Part shown: positions 12,901-27,949 of the stretch, piece by piece
Position numbering within the stretch: the first letter of the stretch is position 1
Layout of the letters: each line of letters begins with the position of its first letter
NCBI GenBank assembly: GCA_023823795.1
Contig: CP085710.1
Span: 124,001 to 188,000 of the forward strand
Length of the DNA stretch: 64,000 nt
From: Bacillus sp. F19
Lineage (GTDB): Bacteria; Bacillota; Bacilli; Bacillales; Bacillaceae
Reading direction: 5' to 3'
The notes under the pieces: model-generated
What the model saw: only the letters and a program-made list of their open reading frames with translations
What the model was told of the DNA's origin: nothing
The model's database searches: none
Position numbers and translations under genes: made by a program

Positions 12901-13583
12901 AAATTGATGGTGTAGTAGTGGAAATAAATGAAGTTCGTGACAGACAACAGGAAATCGTTATTAAAGGCGATGTTGAAACACGCACTTACACAGCTGCTTA
13001 CAACGCTAGACTTAAAGTGGCTGAAGGCGACAAAATTATTCACGGTCAGGAACTTACTGAAGGTTCAATTGATCCTAAAGAATTGCTGAAAGTAACAGAT
13101 ATCACTTCTGTTCAGGAATATCTGCTTCGTGAAGTTCAAAAAGTATACCGTATGCAAGGGGTAGAAATTGGTGACAAACACGTTGAAGTAATGGTTCGCC
13201 AAATGCTTCGCAAAGTAAGAGTAATGGATGCAGGAGATACGGATGTATTGCCTGGAACATTGCTTGATGTTCACCAATTTACGGATGCCAACAAAAAGGT
13301 ATTGCTTGACGGCAAACGCCCTGCAACAGGACGTCCGATCCTTCTTGGTATTACAAAAGCATCACTTGAAACAGATTCATTCTTATCTGCTGCATCATTC
13401 CAGGAAACAACTCGTGTCCTTACTGATGCTGCGATTAAAGGCAAACGTGATGAACTGCTCGGCTTGAAAGAAAATGTTATCATCGGTAAGCTTGTGCCTG
13501 CCGGAACTGGAATGCAGCGCTATAGACGCGTTAACCCAATCCCGCGTACACAGCCGGAAGATGAAACTGTAACTGTAGATTAA
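9984..13583 (+). CDS. rpoC: DNA-directed RNA polymerase subunit beta'
   Basis: 1199 residues, identical in length to B. subtilis, from a TTG at 9984 after GGGAGGTAGGCCCC. It carries the catalytic magnesium-binding loop [12 protein letters not shown]. The N-terminal zinc site is [19 protein letters not shown]; the second zinc site includes the Cys of EDCGTDRG and [11 protein letters not shown]. The trigger-loop region [16 protein letters not shown] is intact. It lies 46 bases after rpoB in the same operon. Confidence 0.98.
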   Translation: MLDVNNFEYMNIGLASPDKIRSWSFGEVKKPETINYRTLKPEKDGLFCERIFGPTKDWECHCGKYKRVRYKGVVCDRCGVEVTRAKVRRERMGHIELAAPVSHIWYFKGIPSRMGLVLDMSPRALEEVIYFASYVVTETGDTPLEKKQLLSEKEYRAYRDKYSSTFQAAMGAEAIKKLLSDIDLDKEVDQLKEELKTSQGQRRTRAIKRLEVLEAFRNSGNEPSWMVLDVLPVIPPELRPMVQLDGGRFATSDLNDLYRRVINRNNRLKRLLDLGAPSIIVQNEKRMLQEAVDALIDNGRRGRPVTGPGNRPLKSLSHMLKGKQGRFRQNLLGKRVDYSGRSVIVVGPNLKMYQCGLPKEMALELFKPFVMKELVEKGLAHNIKSAKRKIERVSPEVWDVLEAVIREHPVLLNRAPTLHRLGIQAFEPTLVEGRAIRLHPLVCTAYNADFDGDQMAVHVPLSAEAQAEARILMLAAQNILNPKDGKPVVTPSQDMVLGNYYLTLEREEAVGEGMVFKDTNEALIAYQNGYVHLHTRIAVQASSLPNESFTDEQRKKLLVTTVGKLIFNEILPPSFPYMNEPTKSNIEDETPERFFIDANVNVKEFIQSQEVIPPFKKGILGKIIAEIFKKFHITETSKMLDRMKDLGFRYSTKAGITVGVSDIIVLREKEEILKEAQAKVDNVLKQFKRGLITEEERYERVISIWSASKDVIQGKLMASLDKRNPIFMMSDSGARGNASNFTQLAGMRGLMANPAGRIIELPIKSSFREGLTVLEYFISTHGARKGLADTALKTADSGYLTRRLVDVAQDVIIRDEDCGTDRGILTKSIKEGTEVIEHLEERLIGRHARKTLKHPDTGEVIVSENDLITEDLALAIVETGIEEVWIRSAFTCNTRHGVCKKCYGRNLATGTEVEVGEAVGIIAAQSIGEPGTQLTMRTFHTGGVAGDDITQGLPRIQELFEARNPKGQATISEIDGVVVEINEVRDRQQEIVIKGDVETRTYTAAYNARLKVAEGDKIIHGQELTEGSIDPKELLKVTDITSVQEYLLREVQKVYRMQGVEIGDKHVEVMVRQMLRKVRVMDAGDTDVLPGTLLDVHQFTDANKKVLLDGKRPATGRPILLGITKASLETDSFLSAASFQETTRVLTDAAIKGKRDELLGLKENVIIGKLVPAGTGMQRYRRVNPIPRTQPEDETVTVD

Positions 13584-13593
13584 CTAACTGAAA

Positions 13594-13662
13594 AAGAGAT
13601 GGACGATTCTAGAAAAATGTTTCATTGATCTAGTTGACATCCATCTCTTACGATGTTAGTAT
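13594..13662 (+). promoter_or_regulatory. Inverted repeat overlapping a promoter for ybxF-rpsL-rpsG
   Basis: TTGACA (13634-13639), 17 bases and TAGTAT (13657-13662) form a good promoter. A 10-bp inverted repeat, AAGAGATGGA (13594-13603) and TCCATCTCTT (13640-13649), encloses the -35 box. As RNA from rpoC the repeat makes a hairpin without a T run; as DNA it brackets the -35 region. Confidence 0.55.
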
Positions 13663-13709
13663 GTTCTAGGTGCTTAATTAAAACCTGTTGCTTTGGAGGA
13701 TATATTATT

Positions 13710-13958
13710 ATGTCTTATGAAAAAGTATCGCAGGCACATAAAATTATTGTTGGTACGAAGCAAACAGTAAAGGCTCTAAAACTTGATCAAGTAAAGGAAC
13801 TGGTCATTGCTGAGGACGCTGATTCGAGAATCATACAAATGATTATTGAACTAGCTAAACAGAAGGACATTCCCTTTAGTATGGTTGACTCTATGAAAAA
13901 GCTTGGAAAAGCTTGCGGAATAGAAGTAGGAGCAGTAACTGTAGCTATTATCAATTAA
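13710..13958 (+). CDS. ybxF: L7Ae-family K-turn-binding protein YbxF
   Basis: 82 residues from the ATG at 13710 (B. subtilis YbxF is also 82), preceded by TTGGAGGA; the frame is open further upstream but without a ribosome-binding site and through the promoter. L7Ae-type proteins bind kink-turn RNA. Family features are [27 protein letters not shown] and the C-terminal [10 protein letters not shown]. It is the first gene of the str operon here; its biological role is not established beyond K-turn and ribosome association. Confidence 0.9.
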   Translation: MSYEKVSQAHKIIVGTKQTVKALKLDQVKELVIAEDADSRIIQMIIELAKQKDIPFSMVDSMKKLGKACGIEVGAVTVAIIN

Positions 13959-13962
13959 AACC

Positions 13963-14007
13963 GTTTTTGCCAAGGGTTTTAAATCCTCTGCAAAAACTTT
14001 GTTTTTG
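13963..14007 (+). terminator. Terminator-like hairpin between ybxF and rpsL
   Basis: GTTTTTGC (13963-13970) pairs with GCAAAAAC (13990-13997); the loop contains AAGGGTTTTAAATCCTCT, which can extend the stem. TTTGTTTTTG follows. It could reduce read-through from ybxF into rpsL. Confidence 0.5.
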
Positions 14008-14041
14008 CCCAAATATGAACCACCTGGATGTGTGGTATTAA

Positions 14042-14488
<447 letters not shown>

Positions 14489-14538
14489 TGCCTTAAGTAT
14501 ATAAAGCTTAAGATTATAGCATGAAGGGAGGATATAAC

Positions 14539-15009
14539 ATGCCACGTAAAGGTCCTGTTACAAAAAGAGACGTATTACCAGATCCACTTTACAACTCAAA
14601 GCTTGTTACTCGTCTAATTAACAGAATTATGGTTGACGGTAAGAGAGGTAAAGCACAAACTATTCTTTACACTGCTTTTGACTTAGTGAAAGAGCGTTCA
14701 GGTAAAGAAGCAATCGAAGTGTTTGAACAAGCACTTAAAAACATCATGCCAGTTCTTGAGGTAAAAGCTCGTCGTGTTGGTGGTGCAAACTATCAAGTTC
14801 CTGTTGAAGTTCGCCCTGACCGTCGTACTACTCTTGGTCTTCGCTGGTTAGTAAACTACGCTCGTCTTCGCGGTGAAAAAACGATGGAAGAGCGTTTAGC
14901 TAACGAGATTCTTGATGCAGCTAACAACACTGGCTCATCAGTTAAGAAACGTGAAGATACTCACAAAATGGCTGAAGCTAACAAAGCATTCGCTCACTAC
15001 CGCTGGTAG
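14539..15009 (+). CDS. rpsG: 30S ribosomal protein S7
   Basis: 156 residues from the ATG at 14539, which follows AAGGGAGGA; an in-frame ATG at 14521 lies before that site. S7 nucleates assembly of the 30S head and lines the E-site exit. Conserved segments are [32 protein letters not shown] and the C-terminal [11 protein letters not shown]. In many bacteria S7 represses the str operon. Confidence 0.97.
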   Translation: MPRKGPVTKRDVLPDPLYNSKLVTRLINRIMVDGKRGKAQTILYTAFDLVKERSGKEAIEVFEQALKNIMPVLEVKARRVGGANYQVPVEVRPDRRTTLGLRWLVNYARLRGEKTMEERLANEILDAANNTGSSVKKREDTHKMAEANKAFAHYRW

Positions 15010-15062
15010 GATTCAAACCGTAAAATATAATAATCCTTATAATAGGAAGGAGAAAAACCCAA

Positions 15063-17141
15063 ATGGCAAGAGAGTTCTCCTTAGACAAAACTCGTAATAT
15101 CGGCATCATGGCTCACATCGATGCCGGTAAAACGACTACTACTGAACGTGTATTATTCTACACTGGACGTATCCATAAAATTGGTGAAACACATGAAGGT
15201 GCTTCTCAAATGGACTGGATGGAGCAAGAGCAAGAACGTGGTATCACTATCACTTCTGCTGCTACAACTGCTCAGTGGAAGGGTCATCGCGTAAACATCA
15301 TCGATACACCAGGACACGTAGACTTCACAGTTGAAGTTGAACGTTCATTGCGTGTACTTGATGGTGCGGTAGCAGTACTTGATGCACAATCAGGTGTTGA
15401 GCCACAAACTGAAACAGTATGGCGCCAGGCAACAACTTACGGAGTACCGCGTGTAGTATTCGTTAATAAAATGGATAAAATCGGTGCGGATTTCTTATAC
15501 TCTGTAAAAACAATGCATGACCGTCTTGAAGCAAACGCTCATCCTATCCAGCTTCCAATTGGTGCTGAAGATGAATTTGTAGGTATTATCGATTTAGTAG
15601 AAAATGTAGCATACATTTACGAAGATGACCTAGGAACTCGTTCAGAAGCAATGGAGATTCCTGATGAGTATAAAGATCTTGCAGAAGAGTGGCGCGGAAA
15701 GCTTGTAGAAGCTGTAGCGGAACTTGATGAAGATCTTATGATGAAATACCTTGAGGGAGAAGAGCTTACAATTGATGAATTGAAAGCTGCTATCCGTAAA
15801 GGTACTGTAAATGTAGAATTCTACCCAGTTATCTGTGGTTCTGCATTTAAAAACAAAGGTGTTCAGTTAATGCTAGATGCTGTTCTAGACTACCTGCCAT
15901 CACCTTTGGATGTACCAGCAATTAAAGGTACATTGCCTGACAGTGAGGATGAAGTAGTTCGTGAATCTAGTGATGAAGGTCCATTCTCAGCACTTGCATT
16001 TAAAGTTATGACTGATCCTTACGTTGGTAAATTAACATTCTTCCGTGTGTATTCAGGTGTTCTTAACTCTGGATCATACGTGCAGAACTCTACGAAAGGC
16101 AAGCGTGAACGCGTAGGTCGTATCCTGCAAATGCATGCTAACTCTCGTGAGGAAATTTCAACAGTATATGCTGGAGATATCGCTGCTGCTGTAGGTCTTA
16201 AAGATACTACTACTGGTGACACTCTATGTGATGAAAAGAACCTTGTTATCTTGGAATCAATGAATTTCCCAGAGCCTGTTATCTCACTTTCTGTTGAACC
16301 AAAATCTAAAGCTGACCAAGACAAAATGTCTACAGCTTTAACAAAGCTTTCTGAAGAAGATCCAACTTTCAAAGCTCACACTGACACTGAAACGGGTCAA
16401 ACGATCATATCTGGTATGGGTGAACTTCACCTTGACATCATTGTTGACCGTATGAGACGTGAATTTAAAGTTGAAGCTAACGTTGGTGCTCCTCAGGTTG
16501 CTTATCGCGAAACCTTCCGTGGCTCTGCTAAGGTTGAAGGTAAATTCGCACGACAATCTGGTGGACGCGGTCAGTTCGGACACGTTTGGGTAGAATTCGA
16601 ACCAAACGAAGAAGGAAAAGGCTTTGAGTTCCAAAATAAAGTAGTTGGTGGTACAGTACCACGTGAATACGTGCCTGCTGTTGCAGCTGGTTTAGAAGAC
16701 TCTATGAAAAATGGTGTCCTAGCTGGTTATCCGCTAATCGATGTAAAAGCAACATTAGTTGATGGTTCTTACCATGATGTTGACTCTAGTGAAATGGCGT
16801 TTAAGATTGCTGCATCAATGGCTCTTAAAAACGCTGTATCTAAGTGTAACCCTGTTATCCTTGAGCCTGTTATGAAGGTTGAAGTTGTAATCCCTGATGA
16901 GTACATGGGAGATATCATGGGTGATATCACTTCTCGTCGCGGACGAGTAGAGGGTATGGAAGCACGCGGAAATGCTCAAGTTGTACGTGCAATGGTTCCA
17001 CTTTCTGAGATGTTTGGCTACGCTACTGCGTTACGTTCAAATACTCAAGGCCGCGGAACATTCTCAATGCATTTTGATCATTACGAAGAGGTTCCAAAAT
17101 CAATTTCTGAAGAAATTATCAAAAAAAATAAAGGTGAATAA
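15063..17141 (+). CDS. fusA: Elongation factor G
   Basis: 692 residues. GTP-driven translocase of the ribosome. The G domain shows G1 [13 protein letters not shown], switch motif [12 protein letters not shown]3 [13 protein letters not shown] and G4 [10 protein letters not shown]. Domains II to V follow, with [19 protein letters not shown] and the C-terminal domain V segment [12 protein letters not shown]. It is a single canonical copy between rpsG and tuf. Confidence 0.98.
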   Translation: MAREFSLDKTRNIGIMAHIDAGKTTTTERVLFYTGRIHKIGETHEGASQMDWMEQEQERGITITSAATTAQWKGHRVNIIDTPGHVDFTVEVERSLRVLDGAVAVLDAQSGVEPQTETVWRQATTYGVPRVVFVNKMDKIGADFLYSVKTMHDRLEANAHPIQLPIGAEDEFVGIIDLVENVAYIYEDDLGTRSEAMEIPDEYKDLAEEWRGKLVEAVAELDEDLMMKYLEGEELTIDELKAAIRKGTVNVEFYPVICGSAFKNKGVQLMLDAVLDYLPSPLDVPAIKGTLPDSEDEVVRESSDEGPFSALAFKVMTDPYVGKLTFFRVYSGVLNSGSYVQNSTKGKRERVGRILQMHANSREEISTVYAGDIAAAVGLKDTTTGDTLCDEKNLVILESMNFPEPVISLSVEPKSKADQDKMSTALTKLSEEDPTFKAHTDTETGQTIISGMGELHLDIIVDRMRREFKVEANVGAPQVAYRETFRGSAKVEGKFARQSGGRGQFGHVWVEFEPNEEGKGFEFQNKVVGGTVPREYVPAVAAGLEDSMKNGVLAGYPLIDVKATLVDGSYHDVDSSEMAFKIAASMALKNAVSKCNPVILEPVMKVEVVIPDEYMGDIMGDITSRRGRVEGMEARGNAQVVRAMVPLSEMFGYATALRSNTQGRGTFSMHFDHYEEVPKSISEEIIKKNKGE

Positions 17142-17160
17142 TTGATTTTCACCTTTTATT
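17130..17160 (+). terminator. Hairpin overlapping the fusA stop
   Basis: AAAGGTGAA (17130-17138) pairs with TTCACCTTT (17148-17156) around the TAA stop, followed by TATT. The weak T tract suggests partial termination before tuf. Confidence 0.5.
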
Positions 17161-17252
17161 GAAGTATAACTACTTATGTATGAATAGAAAGTGGACATGT
17201 TTCATTTTCTGCAATCTATATAATTAATCATGACTCTAAGGAGGAATTTAGA

Positions 17253-18443
17253 ATGGGTAAAGAAAAATTCGACCGTTCCAAAACGCATGCCAATATCGGT
17301 ACAATTGGACACGTTGACCACGGTAAAACAACTTTAACAGCTGCTATTACAACTGTATTAGCTAAACGTAGCGGTAAAGGTGCTGCAATGGCATACGACA
17401 TGATCGATGCTGCTCCAGAAGAGCGCGAGCGCGGAATCACAATCTCAACTGCACACGTTGAGTACGAAACTGAAACTCGTCACTATGCACACGTTGACTG
17501 CCCAGGACATGCTGACTATGTTAAAAACATGATCACTGGTGCTGCTCAAATGGACGGCGGAATCCTAGTTGTTTCTGCTTCTGACGGCCCAATGCCACAA
17601 ACTCGTGAGCACATCCTTCTTTCTCGTCAAGTAGGTGTTCCTTACCTAGTTGTATTCATGAACAAATGTGACATGGTAGACGACGAAGAGTTACTTGAAT
17701 TAGTTGAAATGGAAGTTCGTGACCTTCTTTCTGAATACGACTTCCCTGGCGATGACATTCCAGTAATCAAAGGTTCTGCTTTAAAAGCTCTTGAAGGTGA
17801 CGCAGCTTGGGAAGAAAAAATCGTTGAACTTATGAACGCAGTTGACGAGTATATCCCAACTCCAGCTCGTGACACTGAAAAACCTTTCATGATGCCAGTT
17901 GAGGATGTATTCTCAATCACTGGTCGTGGAACAGTTGCTACAGGACGTGTAGAGCGCGGCGTAGTTAAAGTTGGAGATGTTATCGACATCATCGGCTTCA
18001 CTGAAGAGCCAAAATCTACAACTGTAACAGGTGTTGAAATGTTCCGTAAGCTTCTTGACTATGCAGAAGCTGGCGACAACATCGGTGCACTTCTTCGTGG
18101 GGTTTCTCGTGAAGACATCCAACGTGGACAAGTTCTTGCTAAGCCAAAAACAATCACTCCACACACTAAATTTAAATCAGAAGTTTACGTTCTTTCAAAA
18201 GAAGAGGGTGGACGTCACACTCCATTCTTCTCTAACTACCGCCCACAGTTCTACTTCCGTACTACGGATGTAACTGGTATCATTCAACTTCCAGAAGGCG
18301 TTGAAATGGTTATGCCTGGCGATAACATCGAAATGACTGTTGAACTTATCGCTCCAATCGCGATTGAAGAAGGTACTAAATTCTCAATCCGTGAAGGTGG
18401 ACGTACAGTAGGCGCTGGTGTCGTAGCTACGATCACTGAGTAA
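17253..18443 (+). CDS. tuf: Elongation factor Tu
   Basis: 396 residues, same length as B. subtilis. Delivers aminoacyl-tRNA to the ribosome as a GTP complex. G1 [10 protein letters not shown], switch [15 protein letters not shown]3 [16 protein letters not shown] and G4 [16 protein letters not shown] are intact; domains 2 and 3 follow. It starts ATG at 17253 after AAGGAGGA and ends in its own terminator. Confidence 0.98.
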   Translation: MGKEKFDRSKTHANIGTIGHVDHGKTTLTAAITTVLAKRSGKGAAMAYDMIDAAPEERERGITISTAHVEYETETRHYAHVDCPGHADYVKNMITGAAQMDGGILVVSASDGPMPQTREHILLSRQVGVPYLVVFMNKCDMVDDEELLELVEMEVRDLLSEYDFPGDDIPVIKGSALKALEGDAAWEEKIVELMNAVDEYIPTPARDTEKPFMMPVEDVFSITGRGTVATGRVERGVVKVGDVIDIIGFTEEPKSTTVTGVEMFRKLLDYAEAGDNIGALLRGVSREDIQRGQVLAKPKTITPHTKFKSEVYVLSKEEGGRHTPFFSNYRPQFYFRTTDVTGIIQLPEGVEMVMPGDNIEMTVELIAPIAIEEGTKFSIREGGRTVGAGVVATITE

Positions 18444-18456
18444 TTCTACTTTTAAA

Positions 18457-18486
18457 AAGACGAGCTTTAATGCTCGTCTTTTTTTA
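18457..18486 (+). terminator. Intrinsic terminator after tuf
   Basis: AGACGAGC, loop TTTAAT, GCTCGTCT followed by about seven T residues. Confidence 0.92.
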
Positions 18487-18556
18487 TATGAAAAAATCTC
18501 TTCTATTAGAAGTATTTTATTCAATCAGCAAAAACATTTTCCAGCTGCTGATTCAC

Positions 18557-18585
18557 TTGTCAGACGCCTATGAAGTATGTATAAT
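18557..18585 (+). promoter_or_regulatory. S10 operon promoter 1
   Basis: TTGTCA (18557-18562), 17 bases, TATAAT (18580-18585). Confidence 0.65.
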
Positions 18586-18624
18586 AGTAAAAGTGCGCAA
18601 GAAAGTAAAAACTTTATTTTCTTC

Positions 18625-18653
18625 TTGCATTGGGCACGGATTTTTTATATAAT
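18625..18653 (+). promoter_or_regulatory. S10 operon promoter 2
   Basis: TTGCAT (18625-18630), 17 bases, TATAAT (18648-18653). It lies 68 bases downstream of the first promoter in the same direction; tandem promoters suit a large ribosomal operon. Confidence 0.65.
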
Positions 18654-18659
18654 AGACAA

Positions 18660-19094
<435 letters not shown>

Positions 19095-19137
19095 TTTCAA
19101 AAATAGATTTTACAACAAATTATAGGAGGTGTGACTA

Positions 19138-19764
19138 ATGACCAAAGGAATCTTAGGTAAAAAAATCGGTATGACTCAAGTATTTACGGAAAAGGGTGAC
19201 CTTATCCCGGTAACAGTAATTGAGGCTACTGGAAACGTTGTTCTTCAATTGAAAACTGTTGAAAGTGACGGCTACGAAGCTGTTCAAGTTGGTTTCTCAG
19301 ACAAACGCGACAAGCTTTCTAACAAACCTTCAAAAGGACACGCTGCAAAAGCTAATACTGCACCTAAGCGCTTCGTAAGGGAATTCCGCGGAGATGCTGG
19401 TGAGTATGAAGTTGGTCAGGAAGTCAAAGTTGATATTTTCTCTGCTGGAGATGTAGTAGATGTAACAGGAATATCGAAAGGTAAAGGTTTCCAAGGCTCA
19501 ATCAAACGCCATAACCAATCTCGCGGACCAATGTCACATGGTTCTCGTTACCACCGTCGCCCAGGTTCAATGGGTCCTGTTGCTCCAAACCGTGTATTCA
19601 AAAACAAATTATTGCCAGGCCGTATGGGTGGAGAGCGTACTACTGTTCAAAACCTTGAGATCATTAAAGTTGACGTAGAACGTAACTTGCTATTGATCAA
19701 AGGGAATGTACCTGGTTCTAAAAAAGCTCTAATTACTGTTAAAAAAGCAGTTAAATCTAATTAA
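19138..19764 (+). CDS. rplC: 50S ribosomal protein L3
   Basis: 208 residues. L3 is an early-assembly protein whose extended loop reaches the peptidyl-transferase centre. [14 protein letters not shown] begins the protein; the loop is seen in [20 protein letters not shown] and [28 protein letters not shown] precedes the ATG. Confidence 0.97.
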   Translation: MTKGILGKKIGMTQVFTEKGDLIPVTVIEATGNVVLQLKTVESDGYEAVQVGFSDKRDKLSNKPSKGHAAKANTAPKRFVREFRGDAGEYEVGQEVKVDIFSAGDVVDVTGISKGKGFQGSIKRHNQSRGPMSHGSRYHRRPGSMGPVAPNRVFKNKLLPGRMGGERTTVQNLEIIKVDVERNLLLIKGNVPGSKKALITVKKAVKSN

Positions 19765-19791
19765 TTTTCATAAGAAAGGAGGAATTCGATA

Positions 19792-20415
19792 ATGCCGAAA
19801 GTAGCATTATTAAACCAAAGCGGATCAAACGTTGGTGAAATCGAGCTAAATGATTCCGTATTTGGTATCGAACCTAATCAGCACGTTTTATTCGAAGCGG
19901 TTATCATGCAAAGAGCTTCCTTACGTCAAGGAAACCACAAAGTTAAAAATCGTTCAGAAGTTAGAGGCGGAGGTCGTAAGCCTTGGCGCCAAAAAGGTAC
20001 TGGACGTGCTCGTCAAGGGTCTATCCGTTCACCACAATGGCGCGGCGGTGGTATCGTATTCGGTCCAACACCACGCAGCTACGCTTACAAATTACCAAAA
20101 AAAGTTCGCCGCTTAGCGATCAAATCAGCTTTATCATCTAAAGTACAAGAAAACAATGTAGTAGTATTAGAAGACTTACTAATGAATGCTCCTAAAACAA
20201 AAGAAATGACTTCTATTCTAACAGGTCTTTCAATTGCGAAGAAAGCATTGATTGTTACTGCTGATGTAAACGAAACAATTGAATTATCAGCTCGTAACAT
20301 CCCTGGCATTACAGTTCTTACAGCTAATTCTATTAACGTTTTAGATGTACTTAACCATGAGAAGCTTGTTATTACGAAAGCAGCGGTGCAAAAAGTAGAG
20401 GAGGTGCTTGCATAA
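19792..20415 (+). CDS. rplD: 50S ribosomal protein L4
   Basis: 207 residues. L4 lines the exit-tunnel constriction with L22; the tunnel loop is [20 protein letters not shown], where macrolide resistance changes occur, and looks wild-type. In gamma-proteobacteria L4 controls the S10 operon; there is no evidence here either way. The stop overlaps the rplW start by one base. Confidence 0.96.
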   Translation: MPKVALLNQSGSNVGEIELNDSVFGIEPNQHVLFEAVIMQRASLRQGNHKVKNRSEVRGGGRKPWRQKGTGRARQGSIRSPQWRGGGIVFGPTPRSYAYKLPKKVRRLAIKSALSSKVQENNVVVLEDLLMNAPKTKEMTSILTGLSIAKKALIVTADVNETIELSARNIPGITVLTANSINVLDVLNHEKLVITKAAVQKVEEVLA

Positions 20416-20702
20416 TGAAAGATCCTCGTGATATTATTAAGCGCCCCGTAATCACTGAACTTTCAACAGACTTAATGACTGAGAAAAAGTACACGTTTGA
20501 AGTAGACGTTAAAGCTAACAAAACTCAAGTTAAAGATGCTATCGAAGCGATCTTTGGCGTGAAAGTTGAGAAAGTTAACGTACTTAACTACAAAGGCAAA
20601 TATAAGCGTGTAGGTCGTTATACAGGTCTTACTAATAAGCGTAAAAAAGCAGTTGTTAAATTAACAGCTGACAGCAAAGAAATCGAATTATTCGAAGTCT
20701 AA
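20415..20702 (+). CDS. rplW: 50S ribosomal protein L23
   Basis: 95 residues. L23 sits at the tunnel exit and docks trigger factor and the signal recognition particle. [15 protein letters not shown] and [20 protein letters not shown] are typical. Its ATG at 20415 shares a base with the rplD stop, so translation is likely coupled. Confidence 0.96.
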   Translation: MKDPRDIIKRPVITELSTDLMTEKKYTFEVDVKANKTQVKDAIEAIFGVKVEKVNVLNYKGKYKRVGRYTGLTNKRKKAVVKLTADSKEIELFEV

Positions 20703-20719
20703 TACATTTTTCAAGATAG

Positions 20720-21562
<843 letters not shown>

Positions 21563-21572
21563 CGTGATGGTT

Positions 21573-21594
21573 CTACGGTTCGAAGGAACCGTAG
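21573..21594 (+). other. Perfect hairpin between rplB and rpsS
   Basis: CTACGGTTC, loop GAA, then GGAACCGTAG, with no T run. It may be an mRNA processing or stability element; no terminator features. Confidence 0.5.
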
Positions 21595-21619
21595 CGCAAT
21601 CGCGAAGGGAGGTACAAGT

Positions 21620-21898
21620 ATGGGCCGTAGCTTGAAAAAAGGACCATTCGTAGATGAGCATTTATTCAAAAAAGTTGAAAAGTTAAACGAGTCAGAGAAA
21701 AAGCAAGTGATCAAAACTTGGTCTCGTCGTTCTACTATTTTCCCACAATTCATCGGTCAAACGATCGCTGTATATGACGGTCGCAAACATGTTCCTGTAT
21801 ACGTTACTGAAGATATGGTAGGACACAAACTCGGTGAGTTTGCACCTACACGTACGTATAAAGGTCATGCAGCTGACGACAAAAAAACAAGACGTTAA
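21620..21898 (+). CDS. rpsS: 30S ribosomal protein S19
   Basis: 92 residues. Binds with S13 in the 30S head near the A site. [20 protein letters not shown] and the C-terminal [19 protein letters not shown] are typical. Confidence 0.97.
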   Translation: MGRSLKKGPFVDEHLFKKVEKLNESEKKQVIKTWSRRSTIFPQFIGQTIAVYDGRKHVPVYVTEDMVGHKLGEFAPTRTYKGHAADDKKTRR

Positions 21899-21915
21899 TG
21901 AGAGGAGGCTTTTAA

Positions 21916-22257
21916 ATGCAAGCTAAAGCCGTTGCAAGAACAGTACGTATTGCTCCTCGTAAAGCTCGTTTAGTAATTGATCTTATCCGAGGAAAGCAAA
22001 TAGGTGAAGCGGTAGCGATTCTTCGTCACACACCGAAAACTGCTTCTCCAATTATTGAAAAAGTTCTAAAATCTGCTGTGGCAAATGCAGAGCACAACTA
22101 TGAAATGGACATTAACAACTTGGTTGTAACTGAAGCTTATGTAGGCGAAGGTCCAACTCTAAAACGTTTCCGTCCACGCGCAATGGGTCGTGCTAGTGCT
22201 ATCAACAAACGTACGAGCCACATTACAATCGTTGTATCAGAAAAGAAGGAGGGATAA
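21916..22257 (+). CDS. rplV: 50S ribosomal protein L22
   Basis: 113 residues. Partner of L4 in the exit tunnel; its beta-hairpin is [20 protein letters not shown], unmodified at the macrolide-resistance region. N-terminal [18 protein letters not shown] is characteristic. Ends four bases before rpsC. Confidence 0.97.
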   Translation: MQAKAVARTVRIAPRKARLVIDLIRGKQIGEAVAILRHTPKTASPIIEKVLKSAVANAEHNYEMDINNLVVTEAYVGEGPTLKRFRPRAMGRASAINKRTSHITIVVSEKKEG

Positions 22258-23834
<1,577 letters not shown>

Positions 23835-23872
23835 TATTGTTCGGATTATTTTTCCGAAGGGAGGTAACGTAA

Positions 23873-24241
<369 letters not shown>

Positions 24242-24280
24242 ATCGAAAATAGACAGCCTTACTAAGGAGGTGCGACTAGG

Positions 24281-24592
24281 ATGCATGTAAAAAAAGGTGA
24301 TAAGGTAATGGTTATCTCAGGTAAAGATAAAGGTAAACAAGGCACTGTTCTTGCTGCTTTCCCTAAGAAAGACCGAGTACTTGTTGAAGGCATCAACATT
24401 ATGAAGAAGCATTCAAAACCTTCTCAATCAAATCCTCAAGGCGGAATTATCAGCCAAGAGGCACCTATCCATGTATCAAATGTTATGCCACTAGATCCTA
24501 AATCTGGTGAACCAACTCGTGTTGGATTCAAAGTGGTTGATGGCAAAAAGGTACGTGTTGCAACAAAATCTGGTGAAACTTTAGATAAATAG
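24281..24592 (+). CDS. rplX: 50S ribosomal protein L24
   Basis: 103 residues. Assembly initiator near the tunnel exit with a KOW motif: [20 protein letters not shown], followed by [15 protein letters not shown]. Ribosome-binding site AAGGAGGTG precedes the ATG. Confidence 0.96.
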   Translation: MHVKKGDKVMVISGKDKGKQGTVLAAFPKKDRVLVEGINIMKKHSKPSQSNPQGGIISQEAPIHVSNVMPLDPKSGEPTRVGFKVVDGKKVRVATKSGETLDK

Positions 24593-24616
24593 TAAATAAG
24601 GAAGGGAGGTCCTCGC

Positions 24617-25156
24617 ATGAACCGCCTTAAAGAAAAGTATCAAAAAGAAATTACACCTGCTTTAATGAGCAAGTTCAACTATAAATCAGTGATGCAAGTT
24701 CCAAAGCTTGAGAAGATCGTAATCAACATGGGTGTTGGTGACGCAGTATCTAACTCAAAAGCTCTTGACACAGCTGTTGAAGAGTTAACAACTATCTCAG
24801 GTCAAAAGCCGGTTATCACTAAAGCTAAAAAATCAATTGCAGGATTCCGTCTGCGTGAAGGCATGCCTATCGGTGCGAAAGTAACTCTTCGCGGCGAGCG
24901 TATGTATGAATTCCTAGATAAATTAGTTTCTGTATCATTACCACGTGTACGTGACTTCCGCGGTATTTCTAAAAAGTCTTTTGACGGACGCGGCAACTAC
25001 ACACTAGGTGTTAAAGAACAATTAATCTTCCCTGAAATTGATTATGATAAAGTATCAAAAGTTCGTGGTATGGACATCGTTATCGTTACAACTGCTAACA
25101 CTGACGAAGAATCTCGTGAGTTATTAACTCAGTTCGGTATGCCATTCCAAAAATAA
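24617..25156 (+). CDS. rplE: 50S ribosomal protein L5
   Basis: 179 residues. Binds 5S rRNA in the central protuberance and contacts P-site t[41 protein letters not shown] and the C-terminal [19 protein letters not shown] match the family. Confidence 0.97.
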   Translation: MNRLKEKYQKEITPALMSKFNYKSVMQVPKLEKIVINMGVGDAVSNSKALDTAVEELTTISGQKPVITKAKKSIAGFRLREGMPIGAKVTLRGERMYEFLDKLVSVSLPRVRDFRGISKKSFDGRGNYTLGVKEQLIFPEIDYDKVSKVRGMDIVIVTTANTDEESRELLTQFGMPFQK

Positions 25157-25165
25157 TCGAAATAG

Positions 25166-25794
<629 letters not shown>

Positions 25795-25824
25795 GAACCT
25801 GAAATAGAATGGAGGTGTACATGA

Positions 25825-26361
25825 ATGTCTCGTATTGGTAAAAAACCACTTGAAATCCCTGCTGGTGTAACAGTTGCGATCAACGAAAGCACTGTAACTG
25901 TTAAAGGACCTAAAGGTGAATTAACTCGTACTTTTAACTCTGATATCAACGTTAAAGTTGAAGATAACGTACTTACTGTGACACGTCCTTCTGATCAAAA
26001 AGAACATCGTGCTCTTCACGGTACTACTCGCAGCCTTTTAGGCAACATGGTTGAGGGCGTTTCTAAAGGATTTGAAAAAGGTCTTGAATTAGTAGGTGTC
26101 GGTTACCGTGCTACTAAATCTGGCAACAAGCTAGTTCTAGCTGTTGGATACTCACATCCTGTAGAAATCGTTCCTGAACAAGGAATCGAAATTGAAGTAC
26201 CAACAAATACGAAAATTATCGTAAAAGGTACTGATAAAGAGCGTGTTGGAGCTATCGCTTCAAACATCCGTGCTATTCGTCCGCCAGAGCCTTATAAAGG
26301 CAAAGGTATCCGCTACGAAGGTGAATATGTACGTCGTAAAGAAGGTAAAACAGCGAAGTAA
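25825..26361 (+). CDS. rplF: 50S ribosomal protein L6
   Basis: 178 residues, two tandem alpha/beta domains. Located by the sarcin-ricin loop. [18 protein letters not shown] opens the protein and [19 protein letters not shown] closes it. The GGAGGTG site gives the ATG at 25825. Confidence 0.97.
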   Translation: MSRIGKKPLEIPAGVTVAINESTVTVKGPKGELTRTFNSDINVKVEDNVLTVTRPSDQKEHRALHGTTRSLLGNMVEGVSKGFEKGLELVGVGYRATKSGNKLVLAVGYSHPVEIVPEQGIEIEVPTNTKIIVKGTDKERVGAIASNIRAIRPPEPYKGKGIRYEGEYVRRKEGKTAK

Positions 26362-26394
26362 TATCGCCTAGATGATAAGAAAGGAGTGACCTAG

Positions 26395-27281
<887 letters not shown>

Positions 27282-27294
27282 GGAGGGAAACATG

Positions 27295-27477
27295 ATGGCA
27301 AACAAATTAGCGATTACCCTCACTCGTAGTGTAATTGGTCGCCCAGAAGACCAACGTATTACTGTTAAAACACTAGGTCTTAAAAAAATGCATCAAACTG
27401 TTGTACTTGATGATAATGCTGCTATTCGCGGTATGATCGGTAAAGTATCACATCTGGTTACAGTTAAAGAACAATAA
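27295..27477 (+). CDS. rpmD: 50S ribosomal protein L30
   Basis: 60 residues from the second of two adjacent ATGs (27292 and 27295); 27295 gives the better spacing from AAGGAGGG. Short bacterial L30: [18 protein letters not shown] and the C-terminal [18 protein letters not shown]. Confidence 0.93.
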   Translation: MANKLAITLTRSVIGRPEDQRITVKTLGLKKMHQTVVLDDNAAIRGMIGKVSHLVTVKEQ

Positions 27478-27508
27478 TATAGATCTCTAATATCAAGGAG
27501 GTGTCCCG

Positions 27509-27949
27509 ATGAAACTTCATGAATTAAAACCAGCAGAAGGGTCACGCAAAACACGTAACCGTGTTGGCCGTGGTACAGGTTCTGGTAACGGTAAAACGTC
27601 TGGTAAAGGTCATAAAGGACAAAACGCTCGTTCTGGCGGCGGTGTTCGCCCTGGATTCGAAGGTGGTCAAACTCCTTTATTCCGTCGTCTGCCTAAACGC
27701 GGATTTACGAACATCAACCGTAAAGATTACGCGATCGTGAGCTTAGACAAATTAAATCTTTTTGAAGACGGTACTGAAGTAACAACTGAACTTTTACTTG
27801 AAGCTGGCATGATCAGCAAAGTAAGATCAGGCGTGAAAGTACTTGGCGACGGCAAGCTTGAGAAAAAGCTTACTGTAAAAGCAAACAAATTCTCTGCATC
27901 TGCTAAAGAAGCTATTGAAGCTGCTGGCGGTTCGGCTGAGGTGATTTAA
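27509..27949 (+). CDS. rplO: 50S ribosomal protein L15
   Basis: 146 residues. Late-assembly protein with a Gly/Arg-rich extended N-terminus ([20 protein letters not shown]) that penetrates 23S rRNA. The stop overlaps the secY start codon by one base. Confidence 0.97.
   Translation: MKLHELKPAEGSRKTRNRVGRGTGSGNGKTSGKGHKGQNARSGGGVRPGFEGGQTPLFRRLPKRGFTNINRKDYAIVSLDKLNLFEDGTEVTTELLLEAGMISKVRSGVKVLGDGKLEKKLTVKANKFSASAKEAIEAAGGSAEVI

Noticed and set aside
17192..17224. Promoter for tuf (TGGACA and TATAAT)
   Set aside because: The spacer would be 21 bases and no better -35 was found at 17; not strong enough to annotate.
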